Shown: positions 1-10,216, counted from the first letter of the stretch. The stretch is 64,000 nt of DNA from MB1-2 sp046566065 (GCA_046566065.1 JBKHXK010000007.1:19331-83330), one strand, 5' to 3'. Notes: generated by a model not told the origin, from the letters alone. Numbers and translations: made by a program.

Positions 1-226
1 ACCACTGGGCGTTGACCTGAGTGAAGTTCGCCCACTCGGCAGGCACATTGTCGGCCGGGAAGATCGCGTCCACGGGGCAGGCCGGCAGGCAGGCATCGCA
101 GTCCACGCACTCTTCCGGGTGGATGTAGAGCTGCTCCTCACCCTCGTAGATGCAGTCGACAGGGCACTCGTCGACGCACGCCCGGTCCTTCACGCCGATG
201 CAAGGCTCAGCGATGACGTACGTCAT
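1..226 (-). CDS. fdxA: Ferredoxin FdxA (7Fe type), cut by the window edge
   Basis: Small cytoplasmic electron carrier with one 3Fe-4S and one 4Fe-4S cluster. About 75 residues are visible, starting MTYVIAEPC. The first cluster region reads CIGVKDRACVDECPVDC and the second CVDCDACLPACP, which is the standard arrangement of actinobacterial FdxA. The start has a GGAGG ribosome site about 9 nt upstream. The C-terminus lies beyond position 1. Ferredoxins of this type feed oxidoreductases such as P450s and oxidases; no dedicated partner is next to it here. The family call is secure; the redox partner is unknown. Confidence 0.95.
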   Translation of the reverse strand, partial: MTYVIAEPCIGVKDRACVDECPVDCIYEGEEQLYIHPEECVDCDACLPACPVDAIFPADNVPAEWANFTQVNAQW

Positions 227-300
227 CTCGTCATTCCCTCCTGGTCGGTTAGTTGTCTGCGGGGCCGATGATAACCACGCCCGAGCCACTCCCCGTCTAT

Positions 301-732
301 CTACGGGCTTCTTTCCTCCCCTGCCGGCAGGTTCAGATAGACGACCACCGCGTCCTCGCAGAGGGACCTCCTGATCACCACGGATCCGAGCTCCTTCCCG
401 GCCCCCACGTACAGCTCCGCCTCGAATCCCTCGTTGTCTTCTTGAAGGATCTCGAGCCCGGCCTCCTTCGAGGCCTTCCTGTAGGCCTCGAAGGAGTCGT
501 CCACGGAGAGCCGGACGTTGATCGCGGCCAGGAGCCGGCCCCGCTCTATCTCGGTCGTCGCCACCTCAACCGTGCCTCCCAGACGCAGCGCCTCCGGGAT
601 GAGGGCCGGGTCGGCAGATCGCTTCACGGCGAGGAGGCCACAGTTGGTCGGGCGCGCATCGGGGCTGCTTCCCGCTCCCTGCGAGCATCCGGCCAGCATG
701 AGAGCGAGGGCCACTCCGGCCACCGACCTCAA
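301..732 (-). CDS. Small secreted lipoprotein, paralogue of the one at 5494-5922
   Basis: About 143 residues with a short hydrophobic leader ending in the lipobox LMLAGC, so probably anchored outside the membrane. No known family was recognised. The C-terminal half carries the motif DNEGFEAELYV, and the protein at 5494-5922 has DNEGFEAEIFF at the same place, so the two are paralogues. The start taken is a TTG overlapping the SDR stop (TTGA); a GTG four codons in-frame later is also possible. It is the last gene of the ABC-transporter operon. An accessory role for the transporter is inference from position only. Confidence 0.7.
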   Translation of the reverse strand: MRSVAGVALALMLAGCSQGAGSSPDARPTNCGLLAVKRSADPALIPEALRLGGTVEVATTEIERGRLLAAINVRLSVDDSFEAYRKASKEAGLEILQEDNEGFEAELYVGAGKELGSVVIRRSLCEDAVVVYLNLPAGEERSP

Positions 733-1550
733 GCAGAGCTTCCCCGAGAGGCTTCGTCCTCGATGTAGCCGTAAACCCCGGCCCTGCGTTGGACCTTGGC
801 GGTGAGGTCCGGCGATATCGCGTGGAAGACATCCACGATGTTCCCGAGACCGTTCGCAACGAGCACCTCGGCTCTGTTCTTCTCGATCGCCTCGATCGTC
901 TTGGCCGCGACCTCTTCCGGCGTGACCGGCTTGGCGATGCGCGGAGCATCGTCTTCCGGATGCCGGCGGGCGAACATCCCGTCGCCGGATACGAACGCGG
1001 GGCATACGACCGACACCTCCACTCCGAGCGGACGCATCTCCTCGCGCAACGACCACGAGAACCCAACCACCGCGTGCTTAGAGGACGCGTAGACGGTGTT
1101 GTAGGGATACGCGGTCTTTCCGGACAGCGACGCGATGTTGCAGATATGGCCTCGTCCGCGCTTGACCATCCCTGGAAGGGTGAGACGGGTCAGGGTCTCC
1201 AGCGCAACGACGTTCGTCTCGATGATCCAAGCGATGTCATCTGGGTCGAGCTCGGTGAAGTGCGCGACCTTCTGCACACCCGCGTTGTTGACGAGAAGAT
1301 CGGGGGGACCGAGCTCGTCGTGGGTCCTGCGCAGCAACCTCTCCAGGTCTTCCCTCTTGGTGACGTCCGTCGGAACCCCGATGGCCCTGACCCCACGTGC
1401 TTGGACCTTCGCCACCGTGTCGGCGAGTTCGCTCTCCGACCTGGCGGCGAGGGCCAGATGAACACCTTTTCTGGCCAAAGCGTCCGCGAGATGAAGGCCG
1501 ATGCCGCGCGACGCTCCGGTGAGGATGCCGATCTTGTTCCTGAGCTCCAT
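729..1550 (-). CDS. Short-chain dehydrogenase/reductase (SDR)
   Basis: 273-residue classical SDR of the NAD(P)-dependent oxidoreductase superfamily. It has the nucleotide motif TGASRGIG near residue 10, the NNAG motif, an active-site serine in NIASLSGK and the YASSK catalytic tyrosine-lysine pair. The substrate cannot be read from sequence. It starts 17 nt after the permease stop and overlaps the lipoprotein downstream, so it belongs to the transporter operon. A role in processing the imported compound is possible but unproven. The start ATG lies after a weak GAAGGGA purine stretch. Confidence 0.88.
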   Translation of the reverse strand: MELRNKIGILTGASRGIGLHLADALARKGVHLALAARSESELADTVAKVQARGVRAIGVPTDVTKREDLERLLRRTHDELGPPDLLVNNAGVQKVAHFTELDPDDIAWIIETNVVALETLTRLTLPGMVKRGRGHICNIASLSGKTAYPYNTVYASSKHAVVGFSWSLREEMRPLGVEVSVVCPAFVSGDGMFARRHPEDDAPRIAKPVTPEEVAAKTIEAIEKNRAEVLVANGLGNIVDVFHAISPDLTAKVQRRAGVYGYIEDEASRGSSA

Positions 1551-1567
1551 CCGGTCTTTCCCTTCGT

Positions 1568-2400
1568 TCAGGCGAGACGCCAGCGGCGTGCGATGCGGTA
1601 CTGGAGGTAGACGATCAAGGCGGTGAGGACGAACATCGACAACGCGATCGTGGATGCATACCCCAAGCGGAGATACCTGAAGGCCGTTTGGTACACGTAC
1701 AACGGCAGGTAGGTGGTGGCGTAGCGCGGCCCCCCTTGGGTCATCAGCAGGGCAGGAACGAAGTTGACGTGCAGCGACAGGATCACATCTCGCAGCGCGA
1801 GCAGCGCCAGAGCCGGCGCCATCAGAGGCAGGGTCAGTCTGCGGAGCACGAACCACGAGGAGGCACCGTCGACAGCCGCGGCTTCGTAGAGGGAGGCCGG
1901 GATACTCCTGCGCACCGCCAGGGCGACCACGAAGGCCTCCCCGACCTGGAAGGCACCCATCACCGGCAGCGCGATCCGCGCCCCCCACGGCTCCGTGAGG
2001 AGACCCGCCGTCCCGAAAGCCGCGGCCAGGGGGCCGTAGATAGGGTTGAGCAGCCACAACCACAACAGCGCATAAGCGACATCGGGCACCACCGTGGGCA
2101 GGTAGGCGGCCGGACGAGCGATCGCAGCCGCGCGCGTGCGACGGCTCAGGAGCAGGGCGATGCCGGTGGCGGCCGCGAGCCGGAGCGGCACGGCGAGCAG
2201 GATGTAGATCGCGGTGTTTCCGAGCGAGCGCCATAGCGCGCCGTCGGCCGCCAGACGTCGGAGGTTGTCGAGGCCGTTGAAGCGGGGTGGCTGCACACCC
2301 GAGAACTCCGTGAAGGCGAGCACCGAGGCGGCCGCGGCGGGCAGGGCAACCATGAGGAACAGGCCCGTCGCGAAGGGCCACGCGAGCACCCCGGTTCGTC

Positions 2401-2404
<4 letters not shown>
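1568..2404 (-). CDS. Carbohydrate-type ABC transporter permease (MalF/UgpA-like)
   Basis: 278 residues, mostly hydrophobic, with about six membrane segments and the permease coupling loop EAAAVDGASSWFVLRRLTLP, which contacts the ATPase. This is the family of MalF/UgpA sugar permeases. The GTG start overlaps the ATPase stop in a GTGA, indicating translational coupling. With the second permease, the ATPase and the binding protein upstream it makes a complete CUT1-type importer. The substrate is not evident; sugars, glycerol phosphates or polyols are usual for the family. Confidence 0.9.
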
Positions 2405-3410
<1,006 letters not shown>

Positions 3411-3414
<4 letters not shown>

Positions 3415-4679
3415 GAAGCCCGCCCTTCCTCGAAGAGTCCCTCGGTTTCGGTCTCGAGGGCGTCGATCGCATCTTGGATCGTGTAGCCGGGTTCGTAGAA
3501 GGCGCGGGTGAGGATCTCCTCGGCGATGTCCTCTATCTCCGTCCACGTCGAGGTGACGGGCGTCCTGCGGATGGAGGCAACGCCTTGGAGGAACACGTTC
3601 GAGTGGGCAGGAGGCTGCGTGGGATCGAGGAAAGCGCCGGAACGAGCCACTGCCTTCAGCGACGGAACGGTCCGGCCCCCGAGGGCCGTGATCGTCTGAC
3701 CCTGCTCTCCGGTCGCGAAGGCGACGAACCGCGCCGCGTCCGCCTGCTTCTCGGGATCGACCCCCGCGGCCAGGCAGTAGGCGTCGGAGTGCAATATCCC
3801 GGCTTGCTGTTTGCCGGTCGGAAGCGGGGCGACGTCCCAGTCGAGCCCCTGCACCTCGCGGAACACCGGCGTATCGCGCCGAGACGAGAGGTACATCCCG
3901 AGCTTGCCCGACACGAAGCGGGTCTCTAGGTCCTGAGCCGCGACGTCGGCTTCACTGGGAACGACCCTGTCCTCGCGCACGAATCCCACCAGGTACTCGA
4001 GTGCCTCTCTGGACGCCGGTTGGTCGAGCGTGAACCGTGAAGGATCGGCGTCGTCGTCGACGATCTCGCCTCCGTTGGCCCACACGAAGGGGGCCAGACG
4101 GACGATCGACGGCTCAATGCCGAGCCCGTGCACGTCGCCCTGCGTCAGAGCGACGGCGACCTCCCGGAAGCCTGCCCAGTCCCAGTCCCGGGGAGGAGCT
4201 GACATGCCCGCTGCCGCGAACAGGTCCTTGTTGAAGTAGACGACCAGCGAAGAGACGTTCTGGGGCATGCACTGCAACACCCCTTGATAGGTGAATGCTT
4301 CGATCGGCTGTGGGAAGTAGCCGTCGAGATCCACGTCGTTGCTCTCGAGGAATCCCTGGAAGGGCTCTATCGCACCCCGGACCACGAACTGCGCGTACTC
4401 GCGGTAGTTGATCAGAAAGACCTCGGGCGCGTCTCCTCCCGCGAACGAGGTGGCCAGCTTGGCCAGGTGCTCGTCCTTCTCGGGAACCTCGACGAGCGTC
4501 ACATCTATGTCCTCGTGTTGCCGCTCGAAAGCGGCGATGACCGTGCGGTAGACCTTGGTCTCCTCCGGCTCCCCGGAGACCTGCACGCGCAGGGAACGGG
4601 AGCCGCTCTCGCTTGCGTCTCCCGCGCAGGCCGCGGCCAGCATGCCGACCAGGACGAGGAGAGATAGACCGCGTCTCAC
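3411..4679 (-). CDS. Extracellular sugar-binding lipoprotein of the ABC transporter
   Basis: 422 residues. A GTG start three bases after the MalG-like permease stop gives a leader MRRGLSLLVLVGMLAAAC ending in a lipobox cysteine, so this is an exported, lipid-anchored binding protein. The body resembles cluster-1 (MalE/UgpB-like) solute-binding proteins, with a typical VYFNKDLFAAAG segment. GGAGG lies upstream at good spacing. Its stop overlaps the proposed CTG start of the ATPase. The ligand is not identifiable from sequence. Confidence 0.88.
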
Positions 4680-4681
4680 CC

Positions 4682-5497
4682 TCAGACCTCCAGCGTCTTG
4701 TGGAAGAAGGAACGTTGAGCGATCAAGAAGGCGATGACGGGAGGGAGGGCCGCGATCACGGATCCGGCGAGAAGGATCGGGTGGTTCGTGGGCTCGAGCG
4801 TCTGCAACGCCCGCAGCCCCAGCGGCACCGTGAAGAGCTCGTTCGTCGAGAGATACAGGAGCGGGTCGATGAAGTTCGCCCAGTGCCACGTGAAAGCGAG
4901 GATCGCGACCGCGAAGGCGGCGGGCAGGGCGAGAGGCCACGCGACGCGACGCCAGATCTGGAACGGAGACATGTTCTCCAGACGGGCGGCCTCGAACAGC
5001 GTTTTCGGGACGCGGGAGTAAGCGAGGGCGAAAAGCAACACGTAGAACGGCGTGGTCGCCATGAGAGCCGGGGCGAGGAGCGGCCAGTAGGTGTCGATCA
5101 TGCCGAGCCACCGGAAGCCGGCGAAGCGCGGCACCCACAGCGCGCTGGTGGGCACCATCAGCGCGATCACGCTGATGCCGATCAACCGGCGTCGCACCTT
5201 CGGGCTCGCAGCCGCGATCGCGAAGCCCGCCCACGACGCGACGACGACAGTGATCGGCACGGCGACCGCGACGATCAGCAGCGAGCTCACGAGATACCGC
5301 GCCAGGGGCACGAACGCGAAGACCGAGCGGTAGTTCGACCAGCTCGCTCCCTCCGGCACCAGCTCGAAACCGTCGGGTGGAGGCAGGCCGGGGGCACGCA
5401 GCGAGCCCAGCACCATGAACGCGAGCGGTGTGAGGAAGATGACCGCGATCGCGATCGCCGCGAACGTCCTCCCGGGCCGCCTGGCATCCGTGTTCAT
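4682..5497 (-). CDS. Carbohydrate-type ABC transporter permease (MalG/UgpE-like)
   Basis: 271 residues with six probable membrane segments and the coupling loop EAARLENMSPFQIWRRVAWP, typical of the MalG partner in sugar importers. The ATG overlaps the stop of the lipoprotein gene as ATGA, which fixes this start over the longer in-frame extension. It is the second permease of the importer and precedes the binding-protein gene by 2 nt. Family assignment is secure; substrate unknown. Confidence 0.9.
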   Translation of the reverse strand: MNTDARRPGRTFAAIAIAVIFLTPLAFMVLGSLRAPGLPPPDGFELVPEGASWSNYRSVFAFVPLARYLVSSLLIVAVAVPITVVVASWAGFAIAAASPKVRRRLIGISVIALMVPTSALWVPRFAGFRWLGMIDTYWPLLAPALMATTPFYVLLFALAYSRVPKTLFEAARLENMSPFQIWRRVAWPLALPAAFAVAILAFTWHWANFIDPLLYLSTNELFTVPLGLRALQTLEPTNHPILLAGSVIAALPPVIAFLIAQRSFFHKTLEV

Positions 5498-5922
5498 GAG
5501 GCCTCTCGGTAGCGCTTCGACCCGTAGAGGAGCCTGATCGTGACCTGGTCGCCGCACGGCCCTTCACGGAGGACGTAGGTCCCCGTCGTGTCCTCGCCTC
5601 GCACGAAGAAGATCTCCGCCTCGAATCCTTCGTTGTCGCCGCTCAGGATCTCGTATCCGGCCGCGACCGTAGCGCGGGCCATGACGGGATAGAGCTCGAC
5701 GATCTGCGTATCGCTGACAGCGCGGCCTCGAAGGAAACCTTTCGTGACCTCGAGGGTCTCGACCACGCCCCACTCATCCAAGGGGATATCCCGCGGAAGC
5801 AACGAAAGGGAGTCAAGCGGCGTGGGGGCCGGACAGGCCTCGGCCCGGCTTTCGTCGCTTCCGCTGCAGGCTCCCAACAGCAAACAGACGGCCAAGACGA
5901 GGGGAGGGAACGTCCGATCCAT
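5494..5922 (-). CDS. Small secreted lipoprotein, first gene of the ABC operon
   Basis: 142 residues with a leader ending in LLLGAC, a lipobox. No known domain was recognised. The segment GYEILSGDNEGFEAEIFF matches the lipoprotein at 301-732 (GLEILQEDNEGFEAELYV), and both continue to a conserved cysteine and a hydrophobic end. The gene appears leaderless (TAGTAT then 6 nt then ATG) and its stop overlaps the next permease start. Heading the operon suggests a function tied to the transporter, for instance a surface accessory subunit, but this is inference. Confidence 0.72.
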   Translation of the reverse strand: MDRTFPPLVLAVCLLLGACSGSDESRAEACPAPTPLDSLSLLPRDIPLDEWGVVETLEVTKGFLRGRAVSDTQIVELYPVMARATVAAGYEILSGDNEGFEAEIFFVRGEDTTGTYVLREGPCGDQVTIRLLYGSKRYREAS

Positions 5923-5928
5923 CGACGA

Positions 5929-5934
5929 ATACTA
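5929..5934 (-). promoter_or_regulatory. Putative leaderless -10 box for the ABC operon
   Basis: TAGTAT on the minus strand lies exactly 6 nt before the ATG at 5922, leaving no room for a ribosome site. No -35 box is evident. Confidence 0.5.
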
Positions 5935-5939
5935 GGGAC

Positions 5940-7160
5940 GTGGGGGCGCGCAGCAGTTTGATCAGATCCATGGCAGCGACCGCAGCGGTGACCGTGGCGG
6001 TGGCGATGCTTCCGTCCACCGCTACATCCGGTCCCGGCGTGTCGAGGCGCCAGATCAAGATCGGACTTCACGCCCCCCTGACCGGCGCGGTCCCTCTCCC
6101 CAGCGGATCCGTGGACAGGGCAGCTCGGGTCTTCTGGCGATGGCTGCGCGTGAAGGACCAGCCGATAAACGGCCGTCACGTCCGCGTCTTCATCCGGAAC
6201 GATCAAGCCAATCCCAGCACCGCCGTTGCAGTGTGCAAGGAGATGGTCGAAGACGACAACGTCTTCCTGCTGGCCGGGACGCTCCAGTCCGGAGTCCCCT
6301 CCGCGAGCTATGCATGTGCGCGCTACGCCGAATCGGTTGGCGTTCCCTATGTTGGGTTGGGGGGGCCGCGCAGCAACCTGCGGCTTCTGCAGCGCTACTT
6401 CGCGCTCACCGCGACCTATCGGCGACAAGCAGAGCTGCTGGCCGACATGTTCGTGGATCGGTTGAGCGCGCGGAGGCGCACGAACGGCGTGGTGTGGATC
6501 GACGACCCCCTCAGCTCAGAGGCACATAGCGCGTTCGTGCGAGTGATGGAGGCGAAGAACGCCGATATCGACTACGACCGCTCCGTGCCGCGAACGGCCG
6601 GAACCGTGGAGGCTCGCACGATCGTTGAGGAGATGAGGTTGAGGGGCGTCGACAATGTCTTCTTCTTCCACACCCCGATCTTCTTCCTCAATGTGCTGAA
6701 ACAGGCGAACACGCAGGACTTCGAACCGACCTGGACCGGGATCGGCCCCGGGATCGGCGGCAACGACCAGGTCGTGAACATCAGCTGCAACGACGGCGAC
6801 TCGATCGACGGCGCCCGTTTCCTCTCCGCCCTCCCCGCTTTCGACGATCGCAACGAGTTCGACCGGAGTCACGACCGGGCCATGAACAGCATCTACCCAG
6901 AGGCATCGAAGGACGACGTCACTTGGCTGGGCTGGGCCACTTCGAAGGCCATCAAACGGATGCTCGAAGCTCCCGGGAGAAGGCTGACGCGAGCACGCTT
7001 CGGGCGAGTCGTGGAGCGTTCCCAGGTGAGGACCGGGATCCTGCCGAAGATCCGCTTCCGGCCGTCAGACCACTTCGGGGGCCGCGGGGTTCACATGCTC
7101 CGCGCCAGCTGCAGCGACCGACGCTGGCATACCGCCGGGCGTTTCATCACCGACTTCTAG
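5940..7160 (+). CDS. LivK-like branched-chain/amide ABC-type substrate-binding protein
   Basis: 406 residues with an N-terminal signal region and, from about residue 38, the type-1 periplasmic binding fold opening IKIGLHAPLTGAVPLPSG as in LivK/AmiC-like proteins. There is no lipobox, so it may be secreted or held by an uncleaved anchor. It is transcribed divergently from the sugar-ABC operon, and the start codons are only 17 nt apart. No matching permease or ATPase genes are adjacent, so it is an orphan receptor here. GTG at 5940 was taken; ATG at 5970 would leave a shorter leader. Its 3' end overlaps lipA by 4 nt, convergently. Confidence 0.82.
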   Translation: MGARSSLIRSMAATAAVTVAVAMLPSTATSGPGVSRRQIKIGLHAPLTGAVPLPSGSVDRAARVFWRWLRVKDQPINGRHVRVFIRNDQANPSTAVAVCKEMVEDDNVFLLAGTLQSGVPSASYACARYAESVGVPYVGLGGPRSNLRLLQRYFALTATYRRQAELLADMFVDRLSARRRTNGVVWIDDPLSSEAHSAFVRVMEAKNADIDYDRSVPRTAGTVEARTIVEEMRLRGVDNVFFFHTPIFFLNVLKQANTQDFEPTWTGIGPGIGGNDQVVNISCNDGDSIDGARFLSALPAFDDRNEFDRSHDRAMNSIYPEASKDDVTWLGWATSKAIKRMLEAPGRRLTRARFGRVVERSQVRTGILPKIRFRPSDHFGGRGVHMLRASCSDRRWHTAGRFITDF

Positions 7161-8152
7161 CGAAGGGCGAGGCGGGCCGCGGCGGCTTCGTACTGCTTGC
7201 CTGCGTGATAGCTCGAACGGACGAGGGGGCCGGATTCGATCCAGGCGAAGCCCAGCTCGTTCTCGCCGTAAGTCTTGTAGCGGGCGAACTCGTCAGGGTG
7301 CACCCAGCGATCGACCGGCAGGTGCCAGGAGACCGTCGGCTGCAGATACTGGCCGATCGTGACGATGTCGCAACCGGTCTCCCGCAGGTCCCGCAGAGCC
7401 TCGTAGACCTCTTCTTCGGTTTCGCCCATGCCCACGATCAGGTTGGACTTCGTGACCTGGTCGTGGCGCAGCTCCTTCGCCCACACGAGCAGATCCAGGC
7501 TGGCGCGATAGCCGAAGCCCGGGCGGATGGACGGATGGAGTCGCTCGACCGTCTCGAGGTTGTGAGCCAAGACGTCCGGCTTCGCGGCGATGACCCGGGC
7601 GAGCGAGTTCCGTGGGGACTCTTTCCGTCCCTTGAAGTCGGGGATCAAGACCTCGACGCCGCAGTCGGGCATCTCGGCCTTGACGGCTTGGATCGTGGCG
7701 GCCCAGTGGGCGGACGCGCCGTCGTCGCGATCGTCGCGGGCGACGCCGGTGATCACTGCGAACTTGAGCCCCATGAGCCGGACGGCCTCCGCGACCTTCG
7801 CCGGCTCCTCGGGGTCTAGGGGCTGAGGCTTCGCGGTCATCACGTCGCAGAAGCCGCACCGCCTCGTACAGAGATCCCCGCATAAGAGGAAGGTCGCTTC
7901 ACGCGCCTCCCAGCACTCGTAGATGTTGGGACAGGCGGCTTGTTCGCAGACGGTCGCTAGACCGCGCTCGCGCATGATGTTGCGAAGCTCGGTGAAATTC
8001 TCGCCCTGCTGGACCCGGACCTTCAGCCACTCCGGCTTGCGCGTGGGCCGTCCCGCTGCCTCTCCGGGCGCGTCGTTAAGACGCACACCGCGGCGCAGAT
8101 CTTTGTCGATCTGCTCGCGGGTCCGGATCGTCGGCTGCAGGACCTGGGCCAT
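7157..8152 (-). CDS. lipA: Lipoyl synthase
   Basis: 331-residue radical-SAM enzyme that inserts two sulfurs into octanoyl groups on lipoyl domains. The auxiliary cluster cysteines are C69, C74 and C80 (CEQAACPNIYEC) and the SAM cluster cysteines are C95, C99 and C102 (CTRRCGFC). A C-terminal serine in RSSYHAG matches the conserved auxiliary-cluster ligand region. A GGGAGGAG ribosome site precedes the ATG. It is the last gene of the lipoate/2-oxoacid dehydrogenase cluster, separated from E1-beta by 67 nt holding a 54-nt structured repeat, which may lower read-through. Confidence 0.98.
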   Translation of the reverse strand: MAQVLQPTIRTREQIDKDLRRGVRLNDAPGEAAGRPTRKPEWLKVRVQQGENFTELRNIMRERGLATVCEQAACPNIYECWEAREATFLLCGDLCTRRCGFCDVMTAKPQPLDPEEPAKVAEAVRLMGLKFAVITGVARDDRDDGASAHWAATIQAVKAEMPDCGVEVLIPDFKGRKESPRNSLARVIAAKPDVLAHNLETVERLHPSIRPGFGYRASLDLLVWAKELRHDQVTKSNLIVGMGETEEEVYEALRDLRETGCDIVTIGQYLQPTVSWHLPVDRWVHPDEFARYKTYGENELGFAWIESGPLVRSSYHAGKQYEAAAARLALR

Positions 8153-8165
8153 CTACTCCTCCCGG

Positions 8166-8219
8166 CCGTTCTGACGTTGGAAAAGCACGTTCAGACGTGC
8201 TCCAGTTAACCCAGAACGG
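8166..8219 (-). repeat. 54-nt structured intergenic repeat, copy 1 (terminator-like)
   Basis: Immediately after the E1-beta stop. The ends pair (CCGTTCTG with CAGAACGG), and an inner stem AGCACGT/ACGTGCT with a 4-nt loop is followed on the minus strand by TTTT, as in an intrinsic terminator. A second copy at 50225-50278 matches at about 48 of 54 positions, with changes mostly in the loop. A repeat acting as a terminator fits best. Confidence 0.75.
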
Positions 8220-9203
8220 TTAGAACTCGGCTAGCTTGCGCATCTCTTGTTCGAGGCTGTCGACGCTCGGTAGGAACCAGGCCTCCAGCGTCGGCGCGTA
8301 AGGCATGGCGGGGACGTGAGGGCCGGCGATGCGCTTGATCGGAGCGTCGAGCTCGAACATCGCGTGCTCGGCGATCTGCGCGGCCACCTCGGCCCCCACT
8401 CCGAGGAACTTGTTGTCCTCGTACACGATCATCGCCTTGCTGGTCTTGCCGACCGACTCCAGCACCGTGTCGATGTCCAGCGGGAAGATGCTGCGCAGGT
8501 CGATCACCTCGACCTCGATGCCGTCGCTCGCCAGGCGCTCGGCGGCCTCGACGCAGTAGTGATGCATCAGGCCGTACGACACCACGGTCAGATCGTTGCC
8601 CGGACTGCGGACCTCGGCCTTGCCGAACGGGATCGTGTAGCGCTCGTCGGGGACCTCACCCTTGATCAGACGGTAGGTCTTCTTGTGCTCGAGGTAGAGC
8701 ACGGGGTCCGGGTCCTCGAGCGCCTGCAGCAACATGCCTTTCGCGTCGTGAGGCGTCGAGGGGACCACGACCTTCAGACCCGGGACGTGTGCGTAGAAAG
8801 CCTCGACCGACTGCGAGTGATAGAGCGCGCCGTGGACACCGCCGCCATAGGGGGCTCTGATGACCATCGGAACGGAGAAATCGCCGTTGCTCCGGTAACG
8901 GATGCGGGCGGCCTCCTGCACGATCTGGTTGAAGCCGGGGAAGCTGAAGTCCGCGAACTGCATCTCCGCTACGGGAAGCATGCCGTCGATCGCAAGACCG
9001 ATGCCGACGCCGGCGATGAGGCATTCGTCGAGCGGCGTGTCGATCACGCGCTCGTCACCGAACTCGTCTAGGAAGCCCATCGTGACGCGGAACACACCGC
9101 CACGAGCACCGACGTCTTCTCCGAGGACCACGATGCGGTCGTCCCGCTTCATCTCCTCGAAGAGGGTGTCGTGGATCGTCTGGACCATGTTCTTCTCTGT
9201 CAT
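8220..9203 (-). CDS. 2-oxoacid dehydrogenase E1 component, beta subunit
   Basis: 327-residue transketolase-like beta subunit of a lipoate-dependent 2-oxo acid dehydrogenase (branched-chain or pyruvate type). It opens with the family pattern TLFEEMKRDDRIVVLGEDVG and carries ADFSFPGFNQIVQEAARIRY and the C-terminal transketolase domain. With the alpha subunit it binds thiamine diphosphate and decarboxylates the 2-oxo acid. It starts 2 nt after the alpha stop, behind GGAGGTGA. The two-subunit E1 suggests a branched-chain or Gram-positive-type pyruvate complex; sequence alone does not decide. Confidence 0.93.
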   Translation of the reverse strand: MTEKNMVQTIHDTLFEEMKRDDRIVVLGEDVGARGGVFRVTMGFLDEFGDERVIDTPLDECLIAGVGIGLAIDGMLPVAEMQFADFSFPGFNQIVQEAARIRYRSNGDFSVPMVIRAPYGGGVHGALYHSQSVEAFYAHVPGLKVVVPSTPHDAKGMLLQALEDPDPVLYLEHKKTYRLIKGEVPDERYTIPFGKAEVRSPGNDLTVVSYGLMHHYCVEAAERLASDGIEVEVIDLRSIFPLDIDTVLESVGKTSKAMIVYEDNKFLGVGAEVAAQIAEHAMFELDAPIKRIAGPHVPAMPYAPTLEAWFLPSVDSLEQEMRKLAEF

Positions 9204-9205
9204 GG

Positions 9206-10216
9206 CTACTTCACCTCCACGCGCTCGGCGTAGACGTTGTCGTAGGCCGTGGACGGGTCGGGAAAGTCGGCCGCTTCGGCATCGGCTGCTTGCTCCGTCA
9301 CCTCGGTCTTCGCTTGGTCACGCATCTCTGCGATCTTGGTGTCATCGATCATGTCGACCGACTTCAGGTACTTCTCGAAGCGCGGTATCGGATCTTTCGC
9401 CTTCCACTCCTCGACCTCTTCCTTCTTGCGATAGGTCCGATCGTCGTCATCCGAGGTGTGCGAGTAGTGGCGGTAGGTCAATAGCTCGATCAACGAGGGT
9501 CCCTCGCCCGCTCGGGCCCGATCGACCGCTTCCTTCGTGAGCTTGTAGGCCTCGAGCACGTCGTTGCCGTCGCCGACCGCACCCGGCATGCCGTAACCGG
9601 CTGCGCGGCCGTGCACCGATCCTGCAACCTGCTTGCTGACATGGACGCTGATCGCGTACTGGTTGTTCTCGCAGACCAGCACGAGGGGGAGCTTGTGGAT
9701 CCCGGCGAAGTTCATCGCGCCGTGCCAGTCGCCTTCCGAGGTGCCGCCTTCGCCGAACCAGGTCCCTACGACCGCATCACTGCGCTTCAGCTTCTTCGAG
9801 AAGGCGATGCCGGCCGCATGCAGGCACTGCGTTGCGATCGGCGAGGAGCCCGTGATGATGTTGCGATCCTTGGCACCCCAGTGGGCGGGCATCTGACGTC
9901 CACCGGAGGAGGGATCGTCGGCCTTACCGAAGAGGCCCAGGAACACGTCGCGGGGGGTGAAGCCTGCGACCAGGGTCAGAGCCAGGTCCCGGTAGTAGGG
10001 GCAGAAGACGTCCTTGCCGCGCTCGAACGCCCACGCGGATCCGACCTGCGCGGCTTCGTGGCCCGAGACGGGCACGACGAACGGAGCCTTCCCCTGCCTG
10101 TTGAGCCCCCACTGGCGCTCGTCACAGAACCGAGCCAGCAGCATGAAGCGGTACATCTCGATCAGGTCTTCTTCCTTCAGACCCAGCTCGGTGTGTCTGT
10201 CGTTGCCCTTAGCCAT
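9206..10216 (-). CDS. 2-oxoacid dehydrogenase E1 component, alpha subunit
   Basis: 336 residues with the thiamine-diphosphate motif GEGGTSEGDWHGAMNFAG ending in ENNQYAIS, and the phosphorylation-loop-like YRHYSHTSDDDDRTYR of the BKD/PDH alpha family. It pairs with the beta subunit downstream to form E1. Strong AGGAGGAG ribosome site. It sits between lipB and the beta gene in one minus-strand run, so the cell co-expresses E1, E2 and lipoylation enzymes. Substrate (pyruvate or branched-chain 2-oxo acids) unresolved. Confidence 0.93.
   Translation of the reverse strand: MAKGNDRHTELGLKEEDLIEMYRFMLLARFCDERQWGLNRQGKAPFVVPVSGHEAAQVGSAWAFERGKDVFCPYYRDLALTLVAGFTPRDVFLGLFGKADDPSSGGRQMPAHWGAKDRNIITGSSPIATQCLHAAGIAFSKKLKRSDAVVGTWFGEGGTSEGDWHGAMNFAGIHKLPLVLVCENNQYAISVHVSKQVAGSVHGRAAGYGMPGAVGDGNDVLEAYKLTKEAVDRARAGEGPSLIELLTYRHYSHTSDDDDRTYRKKEEVEEWKAKDPIPRFEKYLKSVDMIDDTKIAEMRDQAKTEVTEQAADAEAADFPDPSTAYDNVYAERVEVK

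Noticed and set aside
733..1056. N-terminal extension of the 301-732 lipoprotein
   Set aside because: It would lie inside the SDR gene and has no secretion signal; the lipobox leader sets the later start.
4613..5512. Long plus-strand frame opposite the MalG-like permease
   Set aside because: Arg/Asp/Glu-rich, low-complexity translation with no motifs; a shadow of the GC-rich gene on the other strand.
5940..7160. Treating the LivK-like protein as part of the sugar ABC operon
   Set aside because: It is on the opposite strand and of a different binding-protein class; only the promoter region is shared.
8166..8219. Reading the 54-nt repeats as a CRISPR unit or a tRNA-like gene
   Set aside because: Only two distant single copies, no spacer array, and the foldback does not form a cloverleaf.
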